A stretch of 22,923 nt of DNA from JAUWTJ01 sp965603015 (GTDB lineage Bacteria > Pseudomonadota > Alphaproteobacteria > M2410): positions 1-22,923 of the forward strand of contig CBFDBJ010000060.1 of NCBI GenBank assembly GCA_965603015.1. Reading direction: 5' to 3'. The stretch's first letter is position 1. Each line of letters starts with the position of its first letter. Below are positions 15,319 through 22,923 of this stretch, one piece after another. Both the position numbers and the translations under genes were made by a program. The notes below the pieces were generated by a model. That model made no database searches. It was not told the DNA's origin and worked only from the letters and a program-made list of their open reading frames with translations.

Positions 15319-15756
15319 ATGGAAGCCAACCAAATAGCTCTTGTGCAGGACACATTTAAACTGGTCGTGCCAATCAAGGAAACAGCTGCAGAGCTTTTCT
15401 ACAATCGTCTGTTCGAACTTGAACCCTCGGTGAGGCCAATGTTTCCCGAAGATGTGACCGAGCAAGGCAAAAAACTGATGGCGGCACTGGCGACCGTGGT
15501 TACGGGCCTTACCGCCCTTGAGACAATTGTGCCGACGGTACAAAAACTTGGGGTTTCCCATGTCGGGTACGGGGTCAAGGATGAGCACTACGGTGTGGTC
15601 GGTGAAGCCTTGATCTGGACGCTGGAACAGGGTCTGGGAGATGCCTTTACTGTTGAGGTCAGGGACGCCTGGCTTGCGGCCTATACGCTGCTGGCCAATG
15701 TCATGACCGATGCTGCAAACGAGCACCGCAGCCAGCAAGCTGCGCAAGCATCATAA
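15319..15756 (+). CDS. Single-domain globin
   Basis: A 145-residue globin of the bacterial single-domain (flavohemoglobin-like) type. Predicted heme residues are proximal His81 in VSHVGYGV, CD1 Phe42 in PMFPED, B10 Tyr28 in LFYNRLF and E7 Gln49 in TEQGKKLM. Tyr/Gln distal pairs are typical of oxygen or NO chemistry. The segment HYGVVGEALIWTLE continues the F-G-H helix region. There is no reductase domain, so an external reductase would be needed for turnover; oxygen binding, NO detoxification or sensing are all possible. GGAAGGAAG precedes the ATG. It is about 85% identical over 140 residues to the globin half of the next gene and has its own terminator. Confidence 0.9.
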   Translation: MEANQIALVQDTFKLVVPIKETAAELFYNRLFELEPSVRPMFPEDVTEQGKKLMAALATVVTGLTALETIVPTVQKLGVSHVGYGVKDEHYGVVGEALIWTLEQGLGDAFTVEVRDAWLAAYTLLANVMTDAANEHRSQQAAQAS

Positions 15757-15795
15757 GCGTTATCCGGATAACTCTGAGCTTTTCTTGAGATATTA

Positions 15796-15827
15796 GCCGT
15801 CGGTGCCATGGTGCCGACGGCTTTTTT
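15796..15827 (+). terminator. Rho-independent terminator after the first globin
   Basis: GCCGTCGG (15796-15803) and CCGACGGC (15814-15821) form a perfect stem followed by six T residues. It lies 39 bases past the stop and separates the two globin genes transcriptionally. Confidence 0.92.
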
Positions 15828-15976
15828 CGCTCCGCCCAGGTATGTTTTGACAGCAATTCGCAAGTTTGCAGGCGTGGTTAATTGGGCCTTAATTTTTCTG
15901 TGGGATATTTGATCTGATTAAGGAGATGTCCAGTCAAACGGAGGTTTTCTGAGGACCAATAGCGAAGGGGATAATT

Positions 15977-16741
15977 ATGGAAGCCGATCAAATTGCTCTT
16001 GTTCAGGATACGTTCAAGCTTGTCGTGCCAATCAAGGAAGCAGCAGCGGATCTGTTTTATGGTCGGCTGTTTGAGATTGAGCCCTCGACCCGGGATATGT
16101 TTCCTGAGGATGTGACGGAGCAGGGCAAGAAGTTGATGGCGGCGCTGGCGACTGTGGTTTCGGGTCTTACTGCCCTTGAGACAATTGTGCCGACTGTTCA
16201 ACAGCTGGGGGCTTCCCATGTCGGGTACGGCGTCGAGGATTGGCACTATGATGTTGTTGGTCAGGCGCTGATCTGGACGCTGGAACAGGGATTAGGGGAT
16301 GCTTTTACCGATGAGGTCAAGGATGCGTGGCTTGCGGCCTATACACTGCTTGCCAGTGTGATGATTGAAGCGGCTAACGAACATAGAAATGAACAACAAG
16401 AGGAACTGGCTGTAATGGAGTTGAGTACGAGTGAAAATGTAGAAGAATCCACTCAGGATTTTGAAATTATCCGCCGCCAAATCGAAGAACTGCAAGCGGA
16501 GATCCAGCGGGTCGGGAGTGTTGCGGAGAAGATTGATCTGGTCGCGAGCCAGACAAAACTCCTTGCGCTTAATGCGACGATTGAAGCCGCGCGTGCCGGT
16601 GATGCAGGCCGCGGATTTGCTGTGGTTGCCCACGAAGTCAAGGCGTTGTCAGGTCAGACAACCGACGCAACAAATGAAATCAGACAAGTCGTCACCAATC
16701 TGCACTCCAATATTGCTGAGATCGTTCGCCTCGTCGGATAA
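15977..16741 (+). CDS. Globin fused to a short methyl-accepting chemotaxis signalling hairpin
   Basis: A 254-residue soluble protein. Residues 1-140 are a globin nearly identical to the neighbour (proximal His81, Phe42, Tyr28, Gln49 kept). A charged linker (about 141-180) leads to an MCP signalling tip: VASQTKLLALNATIEAARAG (189-208), DAGRGFAVVAHEVKALSGQT (209-228), then a short return helix to 254. The tip residues that contact CheA/CheW in classical receptors look intact. But the arms are only about 35-40 residues, against well over 100 in full receptors, so adaptation helices are missing. There is no membrane segment. Unlike HemAT-type sensors, which use a different sensor-globin domain, this one carries a flavohemoglobin-type globin. 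The start has a weak AAGGGG site about 7 bases upstream. Predicted role: cytosolic oxygen, NO or redox input to a chemoreceptor array. Confidence 0.88.
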   Translation: MEADQIALVQDTFKLVVPIKEAAADLFYGRLFEIEPSTRDMFPEDVTEQGKKLMAALATVVSGLTALETIVPTVQQLGASHVGYGVEDWHYDVVGQALIWTLEQGLGDAFTDEVKDAWLAAYTLLASVMIEAANEHRNEQQEELAVMELSTSENVEESTQDFEIIRRQIEELQAEIQRVGSVAEKIDLVASQTKLLALNATIEAARAGDAGRGFAVVAHEVKALSGQTTDATNEIRQVVTNLHSNIAEIVRLVG

Positions 16742-16766
16742 GTAATATAAGAGAGTTTGTTCAAGA

Positions 16767-16796
16767 GCCGCCGGACGCCCACGCGCCGGCGGTTTT
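16767..16796 (+). terminator. Rho-independent terminator after the globin-MCP gene
   Basis: CCGCCGG (16768-16774) and CCGGCGG (16786-16792) form a GC stem followed by TTTTCTTGTTTT. It lies 26 bases past the stop, and an upstream start for the next gene would have to cross it. Confidence 0.85.
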
Positions 16797-16882
16797 CTTG
16801 TTTTAGAAGTTGTGGGCATTTCCTGTTGCCTGATTGGCCTGTGCAGCCTTTAATGCCCGGGTCAAAAATGGAGCATGGGAGA

Positions 16883-17683
16883 ATGCCCGTGTCCGCCAGT
16901 ACTGAATCATATCCGGATACCTATGAATGGCCAGCTCTGGTCGATGATCTCAATCGATTGCTCAGATTGCGAACCACGCCGATTGGCATGAAGTGGTTTG
17001 AGAAGGAAAGTGATCTGGCCACCATCCCGAAATTGAGGCGCCCTGAACATATCCTCACGGCGGATCAGATCGTCGGGCAGGCAGCAAGGCTCAACTGGAC
17101 GGTCGGTGTGACGGCGAAAGATCTTGTCGGGTCGCAGTGCGCCGCAGTGCTGGGTCTTGGAGCGCAGGATGAGGAGTGGCAGGCGGGCGCCAACTATGCC
17201 GGGGTCTGGTATGACAGGCCGGAAGATGCTGCGGCCCATCAGGCGGCGATGGATGTGGTGCCTTACGGGCAATTTGAAGCGATGGCGGTCTCGCCGCTTG
17301 CCGCAGGCCGCCTTGGCCAACCGGACATTTGTCTCATCTACGCAACCCCGGCGCAAATGATCCTCTTCATCAACGGACTGCAGTGGACCGGATACAAGAA
17401 ACTGGAATGGGGCTGTGTCGGGGAAAGTGCCTGCGCCGATTCCTGGGGGCGGGCACGAGCGACGGGCGAGCCGAGCCTGTCGATCCCGTGCTTTGCCGAG
17501 CGGCGCTATGGCGGCGTGATGGAGGATGAGCTTCTTATGGCGTTGCCGCCGCACTTTTTGCCAAAGGTTATCGACGGCCTTGAGCATCTGGCGCGCAATG
17601 GTCTGCGCTACCCAATCCCGGCCTATGGTCTGCAAAACGATGTTCGCGCCGGCATGGGCGCCAGCTATCCCGGGCGGGACTAG
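16883..17683 (+). CDS. DUF169 family protein
   Basis: A 266-residue soluble protein matching DUF169. It opens with LVDDLNRLLRLRTTPIGMKW, the family's N-terminal pattern, and has conserved Cys-containing motifs (SQCAAVLGL, GCVGESACADSW, IPCFAERRYGG) that could bind a metal or cofactor. The function is not established. The frame is open from 16757, but that includes the terminator and unconvincing sequence. I chose the ATG at 16883, with GGAG about nine bases upstream; starts at 16853 and 16868 lack a site. Its stop overlaps the stop of the convergent DUF2855 gene at CTAG (17680-17683), leaving no room for a terminator between them. Confidence 0.8.
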   Translation: MPVSASTESYPDTYEWPALVDDLNRLLRLRTTPIGMKWFEKESDLATIPKLRRPEHILTADQIVGQAARLNWTVGVTAKDLVGSQCAAVLGLGAQDEEWQAGANYAGVWYDRPEDAAAHQAAMDVVPYGQFEAMAVSPLAAGRLGQPDICLIYATPAQMILFINGLQWTGYKKLEWGCVGESACADSWGRARATGEPSLSIPCFAERRYGGVMEDELLMALPPHFLPKVIDGLEHLARNGLRYPIPAYGLQNDVRAGMGASYPGRD

Positions 17684-18777
17684 CTTTCGATGTCAAAGCG
17701 GGCGATGTGCGCGTGATCGGGCGCCACATTGCCTGCCAGCATGGCCTGGTAGAGGGTTTCGATTGCCTCGGTACCGCTATCGTGATCAATGGAGATCTTG
17801 TCTGCGATAAACCCGGTGAAATCAATCCATGCGGCCATGAACCGTTCCTGAAACACGGCGGGGCCCCAATCCTGATTGCGTTTTTGTCCCTGCGCGGGAG
17901 CAAAAAACAGCGCCGGTTTTGCGCCGGGCAGCTCGCCGGTATCTGCGCCCTGGTTCCAGTGCGAGGCGCCGACGGTACATGAGTATTTGAGGTTTTCCTT
18001 GAAGTGATGATGGAGCCGGGCGCGAATCGATCCATTACCTGCAATATCGACGAAGGCGGTCCCCGCGCCGCTATCAAGGGTTTCAATGTCTTCGTAGATT
18101 ACGACTTGATCGTAGCAGCCAAGGCCCGTTACAAAGTCCTTGTTGGCTCGTGACGTCAGGCCGATGACCTGACAGGATTTGCGGGCGGACAGAAGGCAGG
18201 CAGTACCAAAGGCTGTCTTGGCTGATGCGCTTGAAATGACAACCTGATCAGCGCCGAAATATGAATTGTCATCAAGGAAATCGTCGATCAGAAAAGCGGT
18301 TGTGAAGAGTGGCCGAAAGAGCAACTGCAGATCCTCGCTTGCTGAGGTGTAAATCGGATCGTTTGTTGTTGCTGTGTACTGGTTGTAAACGGCATGGAGA
18401 TCCTTGCGGTGATCGCAGCCATCGGAAAAGCCCTGATCGGTGACACGGTCCGGCTTGACGGTCAGGTGTGTCGACATCGGAAAATATCCGTAGTAGCGCG
18501 CGCCGACCTCTATACTCGCATGCCTTGATGCGATGACATCTCCAAACCCCCAGACCGGAATGCGTCCCCACCCGTCCGTGGCCGGAAAGAAATTCCAGTA
18601 AGACATCATGTCACCTGCCACCGCATAGGTGACGTTATTGGCGGTAAAAGCGAAGCGGTCGAGGTGGAGGAGAACTTCACCATCGGCCAGATCGGCTTCC
18701 GACTGGTCTGTTAAGGAAATTATGCGGGTGATGGCGATATTGTCGCGCCTGACCTGAAAATCGATAGCTCTGGTCAT
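17680..18777 (-). CDS. DUF2855 family protein
   Basis: A 365-residue protein recognised as DUF2855. LDRFAFTANNVTYAVAGDMMSY (about 40-60), a WGRIPVWGFGDV block, YYGYFPMSTHL and VYNQY are its landmarks. The fold is expected to resemble medium-chain dehydrogenase/quinone reductases: QVVISSASAKTAFGTACLL looks like the nucleotide-binding beta-alpha unit, although a classical GxGxxG is not present. An NAD(P)H-linked reductase is plausible but unproven. The ATG at 18777 has AAGGA about eight bases upstream. The frame stays open 200 codons further, but that part is antisense to the divergent kinase gene and is rejected. It is transcribed convergently with DUF169. Confidence 0.85.
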   Translation of the reverse strand: MTRAIDFQVRRDNIAITRIISLTDQSEADLADGEVLLHLDRFAFTANNVTYAVAGDMMSYWNFFPATDGWGRIPVWGFGDVIASRHASIEVGARYYGYFPMSTHLTVKPDRVTDQGFSDGCDHRKDLHAVYNQYTATTNDPIYTSASEDLQLLFRPLFTTAFLIDDFLDDNSYFGADQVVISSASAKTAFGTACLLSARKSCQVIGLTSRANKDFVTGLGCYDQVVIYEDIETLDSGAGTAFVDIAGNGSIRARLHHHFKENLKYSCTVGASHWNQGADTGELPGAKPALFFAPAQGQKRNQDWGPAVFQERFMAAWIDFTGFIADKISIDHDSGTEAIETLYQAMLAGNVAPDHAHIARFDIES

Positions 18778-19015
18778 CGGGTTAATCCTTGTGAAGGTGA
18801 AAATCAATCTCTGCGAGGGCGCAGTCTTCAGCGAAAGTCGAGTATGCCGGAGGTTGCTCCGCGGCAATATGCCATAGATCTTTGAACGATTTGGACTTTT
18901 ATTATTTGCCGTTTGGTACTCTAATTCAGATCTTGCCCCGGGGATGTGACGCAGGATCTGCAGGCCACGAATAGGTTCCGGCAGTTGGTTCTGGGTATAT
19001 GATCGGAGAGTTGCG

Positions 19016-20605
19016 TTGGGACAAGGACACCGACAATTGAAGAGTGCGGAATACCATCCGGATGAGCCGTCAGGTGTTGAGGCTCCTGTCAGCCAGGACG
19101 ATGTGATCCGATTCCTCTCAGGGGGCGGTGCCTTTGACCGGGTGCCTGATGAACATATCGTCACCCATATATCCCACGTCTTTCTTGTTGATGCCTTTGC
19201 CTGGAAGCTGAAAAGAGCTGTCGAGCTGGAGTTTCTTGATTTTACCACTCTGGAAAACCGTCGTGTGGCCTGTGAGCGTGAGGTAGAGATTAACCGACGG
19301 ACGGCCCCGGAAATATACCTCGGTGTTTCGGCCATTACGCGTTGCGACACCGGATTTGAGTTCGACGGCGATGGCAAGGTCGTCGATTACATCGTCAGGA
19401 TGAATCGCTTCGACGACCAAACATTATTCAATCGCCTTTACGCCAGAAATGATCTCAAGGAGACCCTGATATCCGATCTTGCCGAGCAAATTGCGAAATT
19501 GCATCTGAGTGCAGAATGGCGGCCGGAATTTGGCGGAGAGGAATCGGTAAGACAGACCCTTCAGGGGCTCGTTAAAACATTGTCGAGGTTTGACGGTGAT
19601 TTGTTTCTGACAGGCTCCGTCGCAAATTGGGCACAAGCAATGGAGGCGGAGCTTGAGCGGCATTCTCGTCGTCTCGATTTAAGGCGACGAGCGGGGTTTG
19701 TTCGGCAGTGCCACGGGGATCTCCATCTCAGTAATATCTGCCTTATAAACGGACGTCCGACACCTTTTGATGCTATCGAGTTTGGGGATGAGTATTCCTC
19801 CATTGATGTGATGTATGATCTGGCCTTTCCGGTCATGGATTTGATTTGTGCTCGTGCCTTCGGTCTTGGCAACCTGCTTCTCAATCGCTATCTGGAAATG
19901 ACCGGGGATTATTCGGGGCTGCACATTCTTCCTCTTTTCATGTCGCTGCGCGCGGGCGTGCGCGCTATGGTTCATGCTTTGGAATTTCAGTCCTCGCACG
20001 GAGATACTGCAGACAAGATCGCGGCCCAGGCTTACTTTGATCTTGCGGGAGCCCTTCTTGAACGCTCTGCTCCGGTGCTTGTTGCGGTCGGCGGTGTTTC
20101 TGGAACTGGCAAGTCGACGCTGGCGCGCCAACTGGCAACGTCGAATTTTCCGTATGCGGGGGCAATTGTCCTCAGAAGTGATGCTGTGAGAAAACATCTT
20201 TTCCATCAGTCCGCTCTCGTACCCTTGCCGAAAGGCGCCTACGCTTTCAGGGTTAACAGGCGGGTCTTTCGTGCACTCTGCCGCGATGCCCATCGCGCAT
20301 TGACAAGCGGGTTTAGTGTAATTGTCGACGCAACTTTTCTGGACAGCGAACGCCGAGCTCAGCTCGAGGATATTGCCGCAAAAAGACATATTCCTTTTTG
20401 TGGATTTTGGCTGGAGGCCGACAGGGAACTCGTTATGGAGCGGGTCCTGGCACGCACATCAGATATCTCAGATGCTGACAGGCAGGTCATTACTGATCAA
20501 CTTGCACGAGGAGCCGGTGAAGTTACATGGACCAGAATTGATGCCAACGGTTCTCCCTCGGAGGTTCTGTCGAGTGCTTGCTCTGCCCTTAAAGATTGTT
20601 TTTGA
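19016..20605 (+). CDS. Bifunctional aminoglycoside phosphotransferase-like / P-loop ATP kinase protein
   Basis: A 529-residue two-domain protein. The N-terminal domain (about 30-345) is an aminoglycoside-phosphotransferase-like kinase fold with the catalytic loop HGDLHLSN (233-240) and metal-binding FDAIEF (251-256). The C-terminal domain (about 354-529) is a P-loop kinase with Walker A GVSGTGKST (360-368) and VIVDATFLDSERR as the likely Walker B and acceptor region. This fusion is known in bacteria (COG2187 joined to COG0645), but the phosphate acceptors are unknown; it is not evidence of antibiotic resistance. The start is TTG, with GGAGAG five bases upstream and no ATG in the first 125 codons. 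Confidence 0.85.
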   Translation: MGQGHRQLKSAEYHPDEPSGVEAPVSQDDVIRFLSGGGAFDRVPDEHIVTHISHVFLVDAFAWKLKRAVELEFLDFTTLENRRVACEREVEINRRTAPEIYLGVSAITRCDTGFEFDGDGKVVDYIVRMNRFDDQTLFNRLYARNDLKETLISDLAEQIAKLHLSAEWRPEFGGEESVRQTLQGLVKTLSRFDGDLFLTGSVANWAQAMEAELERHSRRLDLRRRAGFVRQCHGDLHLSNICLINGRPTPFDAIEFGDEYSSIDVMYDLAFPVMDLICARAFGLGNLLLNRYLEMTGDYSGLHILPLFMSLRAGVRAMVHALEFQSSHGDTADKIAAQAYFDLAGALLERSAPVLVAVGGVSGTGKSTLARQLATSNFPYAGAIVLRSDAVRKHLFHQSALVPLPKGAYAFRVNRRVFRALCRDAHRALTSGFSVIVDATFLDSERRAQLEDIAAKRHIPFCGFWLEADRELVMERVLARTSDISDADRQVITDQLARGAGEVTWTRIDANGSPSEVLSSACSALKDCF

Positions 20606-20666
20606 TGAGATGAAATCACCCACTTGAGGCCTGCTTTCCACCTGTTAACCGAAAGTCATCACTCTT

Positions 20667-20689
20667 TATCTAGATTGAGAATATCTAGA
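20667..20689 (+). repeat. Direct repeat TATCTAGA before the SQDDIDQLFD gene
   Basis: TATCTAGA occurs at 20667-20674 and 20682-20689, 15 bases apart, in a 113-base gap. TCTAGA inside each copy is itself palindromic. It may be an operator of the downstream gene; nothing else is recognisable in the gap. Confidence 0.3.
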
Positions 20690-20718
20690 GGTGCGCCGGA
20701 AGGCCAGGGTGGGTTGCA

Positions 20719-21285
20719 GTGGAAGACAGGCTTACATCCGAGGAAGAGGTATTCCGATCTGAATTGGCTGCAGCCAATATCAATCCGGACAGCTTCCTTG
20801 CGACCGATTACCTCAATCACTTTAATGAAATTGTGATGTTGCTGGAAATGGCACTGGATATGCCAGACCTCATGGAAGAGGCCGAGGGATGGAGCCCGGC
20901 GTCCTATGTGGAGCATTTTCAGGGTAGCGGATTTGTCGCGCGTGATCTTGTTATCAAGGCCTGGGGTATGGCGCCGCCCGGAGTTCGCACACGATTTGAA
21001 TGTGTGGTTTCACAACTGGATAGTCTTATACTTTCAGTCCTGGATGTGTTGATGAACGCTGGCACCGCTGACGGTGCCTTTGATAGCCAAACCCGCACTA
21101 TTGTAAATAGTGCGCAAGTCGAAATGCAGGACCACCTGTCCGAGCTCAATGCAATCATTCACAGCGGATCTGAAGAGGGTAAATCGAACTCCGGTGACTT
21201 TTCCGAGGAGCCAGTTCCCGAGGAAAGTGATGTCGGCTCTTCAGAGGCTCAGTCTCAGGATGATATTGATCAGCTGTTTGATTAA
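20719..21285 (+). CDS. Unknown helical protein with CheY-binding-like C-terminal peptide
   Basis: A 188-residue protein that I do not recognise as a named family. Residues about 10-150 look all-helical, with ATDYLNHFNEIVMLLEMALD, a conserved-looking WSPASYVEHFQ segment, and a late helix through VSQLDSLILSVLDVLMNAG. Residues about 155-178 are a disordered, acidic, Ser/Glu-rich linker. The last ten residues, SQDDIDQLFD, resemble the CheY-phosphate-binding peptides at the C-terminus of CheZ (SQDQVDDLL) and the N-terminus of FliM (SQAEIDALL). The helices-linker-peptide layout also resembles CheZ. The catalytic CheZ Gln/Asp pair cannot be located, so phosphatase activity is not claimed. The start is GTG at 20719 behind AGGG/GGTGG. 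The stop shares TTAA with the convergent NhaC gene. Confidence 0.65.
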   Translation: MEDRLTSEEEVFRSELAAANINPDSFLATDYLNHFNEIVMLLEMALDMPDLMEEAEGWSPASYVEHFQGSGFVARDLVIKAWGMAPPGVRTRFECVVSQLDSLILSVLDVLMNAGTADGAFDSQTRTIVNSAQVEMQDHLSELNAIIHSGSEEGKSNSGDFSEEPVPEESDVGSSEAQSQDDIDQLFD

Positions 21286-22910
21286 CTGGATTCCTGGACG
21301 CTCGCCTGTTTACCAAAGACTGTGACAATACCAACAAGCACTGCGACACCTGCCGCGAGACAGAGCCAGATCGGCACGCCAAATCCGACAGGCAATGATC
21401 CCGCAAGAATTGCGACGACGCCTACCGTGAGGGCGTAGGGGATCTGTGTTCTTATGTGAGCGATGTGATCGCAACCTGACGCCATTGATGACAGAATGGT
21501 CGTATCGGAAATCGGCGAACAATGATCTCCCCATACAGCGCCGGAAAGAAGTGCTGCGGTGCTTGCGAGGAAAACCGGACTGCTGGCGACATCGACACCT
21601 GTCGGCGCGAGAACCGCCCATGTGAGAGGAATTGCAAGGGGTATCAGAATGCCCATAACGCCCCAGCTGGATCCTGTTGCAAAGGCCATTGATGCGGCGA
21701 GAACAAAAATCAAGGTTGGCAAGAGAGCCGGCGCGATCTGGCCCGACAAGGTTGTCGAGAGAAATTCGGCGGTATGAAGTGCTTCATTGACCCCGGCAAG
21801 AGACCAGGCGAGGGTCAGGATTATGATAGCCGGCACAAGGATCTTGAGCCCTTCCATCCAGGCATTGAGGGCCTCCTCAAGGCGAAGACTTCGCGTGACG
21901 AGCGACATGGCAATGGCGGTTATCACGGCAAGCGTAGAAGACCAAAGCATCGCCTGATAAGAGTTGCCATTGCCAATAATGTCCAGCAAGGATGCTGTTG
22001 CGGGCAATCCGGCCTTTCCGGTCCAATAGATCCCGGTGAGAGTTCCCAGGATCAGAATACCTAGTGGCAGAAGTGCGTTGATTGCCCTGGCAGGGGCTTC
22101 GGGTGTTTCAGAGGTCGGGTCCTCATGTCCAGGAGCAGATGTGGCGGCATTTTGCTCTGCCTCAAGCATGGGGCCAAAGTCACGGCCGGTGGCGGCTATG
22201 AGATAGACAAAGACAAGGGCGAGGATTGAATAGAACCCATAGGGAAGGGCGCTCAGGAAGATTGCGTAGCCGCTCTGCGTAATGCCGTCGAGGTCCCTTG
22301 TCGCATCATCAATCAGGCCGACCTGAAATCCAATCCATGTTGTAACCAGGGCAATAGACGCGATCGGCGCGGCAGTGGAATCAACCAGATATGCCAGTTT
22401 TTCTCTGGATATTTTGAGGCGGTCTGTAATGGGGCGCATTGTATTACCCACGACCATTGTGTTGGCGTAGTCATCAAAGAATATCGCTGTCCCGAGGAGA
22501 CTTGTTGCGATCTGGCCGCGTTCGCGTGTCGATGCGATGGCGGACAGGCTGCGAACAATACCGGCCATGCCGCCATTGCGACTGATGATACCCACCATAC
22601 CGCCGATCATCAGGCTAAAGAGGATCACTGACATGTGATCCTTGTTGGCCAAAGCATTCAAAATATAGACGCCAACGCTGTCCAGCAGGCCTTGCCATAG
22701 GCCCTTGATGCTTATGCCATGCACCAGGCTCGCGCCCACCCAGAGCCCGGCGAATATTGCAGGGATGACCTGACGCAAGATAAAGGCAAAGGAAATCGCG
22801 ATGACAGCAGGAAGCAGGCTGAGGATGCCGGGTGTGATGGTAAGGACAGAGGTATCGTCGGCGAACGCAGGCAAAGGGGTAAAGCACACGATGGAAAAAA
22901 ACGCCAACAC
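21282..22910 (-). CDS. NhaC family Na+/H+ antiporter (N-terminus probably beyond the window)
   Basis: An inner-membrane antiporter, 542 residues from the first possible start (GTG at 22910), with about 12 hydrophobic segments. NhaC family landmarks include FFDDYANTMVVGNTMRP with acidic membrane residues, DSTAAPIASIALVTTWIGFQ, ATGSSWGVMGILIPLAIP and CSPISDTTILSS. A hydrophilic loop lies near residues 245-275. The N-terminus ends in a signal-like ...FTPLPAFADD, but no basic n-region and no ribosome site are visible. The frame stays open to the window edge (upstream codons read FSTG), so the true start probably lies outside. Function: Na+ extrusion against protons; some relatives also exchange organic anions. 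Confidence 0.88.
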   Translation of the reverse strand: MLAFFSIVCFTPLPAFADDTSVLTITPGILSLLPAVIAISFAFILRQVIPAIFAGLWVGASLVHGISIKGLWQGLLDSVGVYILNALANKDHMSVILFSLMIGGMVGIISRNGGMAGIVRSLSAIASTRERGQIATSLLGTAIFFDDYANTMVVGNTMRPITDRLKISREKLAYLVDSTAAPIASIALVTTWIGFQVGLIDDATRDLDGITQSGYAIFLSALPYGFYSILALVFVYLIAATGRDFGPMLEAEQNAATSAPGHEDPTSETPEAPARAINALLPLGILILGTLTGIYWTGKAGLPATASLLDIIGNGNSYQAMLWSSTLAVITAIAMSLVTRSLRLEEALNAWMEGLKILVPAIIILTLAWSLAGVNEALHTAEFLSTTLSGQIAPALLPTLIFVLAASMAFATGSSWGVMGILIPLAIPLTWAVLAPTGVDVASSPVFLASTAALLSGAVWGDHCSPISDTTILSSMASGCDHIAHIRTQIPYALTVGVVAILAGSLPVGFGVPIWLCLAAGVAVLVGIVTVFGKQASVQESS

Positions 22911-22923
22911 ACCTGTCGAAAAA

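Noticed and set aside
15909..15921. TTGATCTGATTAA as an FNR-type site upstream of the globin-MCP gene
   Set aside because: The half-sites are separated by three rather than four bases and the second half is imperfect, so it does not fit the FNR/ANR consensus.
18778..19377. Upstream extension of the DUF2855 reading frame by 200 codons
   Set aside because: It is antisense to the start of the kinase gene, the DUF2855 homology begins at the ATG at 18777, and that ATG has a good ribosome site.
19016..20605. Antibiotic resistance by the aminoglycoside-phosphotransferase-like domain
   Set aside because: The fusion with a P-loop kinase is a chromosomal family of unknown substrate; the fold alone does not indicate drug modification and no mobile element is nearby.
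1..22923. Defence island, prophage, CRISPR, tRNA or insertion sequence
   Set aside because: No repeat-spacer array, integrase, transposase, phage structural gene or tRNA cloverleaf was recognised; base composition looks even apart from short promoter regions.

Overview
The window (about 23 kb, moderately GC-rich) reads as chromosomal DNA of an alphaproteobacterium, probably an aerobic, possibly marine, heterotroph. The reasons are the family mix (CYP153-type P450, Acg-type Tat nitroreductase, DUF2855, DUF169, DUF35/thiolase pair, SlyX, GFA), a palindromic intergenic repeat of a type common in alphaproteobacteria, and frequent GTG/TTG starts behind good Shine-Dalgarno sequences. I cannot name the genus. 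No rRNA, tRNA, CRISPR array, integrase or transposase was seen, and no intergenic stretch exceeds about 300 bases.

Layout. 1-898 (minus): two adjacent DUF1538 membrane proteins, one cut by the window edge, resembling a two-part UmpA/UmpB-type cation/proton antiporter. 1093-1710 (minus): two small TM2-domain membrane proteins, the first followed by a clear intrinsic terminator. 1942-3764 (plus): a near-consensus promoter with an overlapping palindrome, a Tat-exported nitroreductase-like flavoprotein, a palindromic repeat element and a MarR regulator. 3836-5103 (plus): an exported DUF1579-like protein and a conserved hypothetical protein. 5197-6762 (plus): a DUF35 zinc-ribbon/OB protein coupled to a thiolase-fold enzyme that has Ser where the nucleophilic Cys should be. 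6849-8568 (minus): glutathione S-transferase, SlyX and dienelactone hydrolase. 8774-9580 (plus): a SAM methyltransferase. 9605-14497 (minus): CYP153-type P450, S9 peptidase and a Tat lipoprotein amidase. 14709-15116 (plus): a GFA-type zinc protein.

15319-16741 (plus) is the most unusual part. Two tandem globin genes are about 85% identical over their first 140 residues by hand alignment. The first is a stand-alone globin. The second continues into a short cytosolic methyl-accepting-chemotaxis-protein hairpin with an intact tip but almost none of the usual long signalling helices. Each gene has its own intrinsic terminator. About 4 kb downstream, a 188-residue protein of unknown family (20719-21285) ends in an acidic tail closing with SQDDIDQLFD, which resembles the CheY-binding peptides of CheZ and FliM. 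Together they could form a soluble gas- or redox-linked input to chemotaxis, but the link is inference and no cheA, cheW or cheY is present.

The rest: DUF169 (plus) and DUF2855 (minus) converge with stop codons sharing CTAG; a two-domain protein joins an aminoglycoside-phosphotransferase-like kinase to a P-loop kinase; and an NhaC-family Na+/H+ antiporter runs off the right edge, its stop sharing TTAA with the SQDDIDQLFD gene. Ion/proton antiporters thus lie at both ends, with xenobiotic, alkane/lipid and stress enzymes between.
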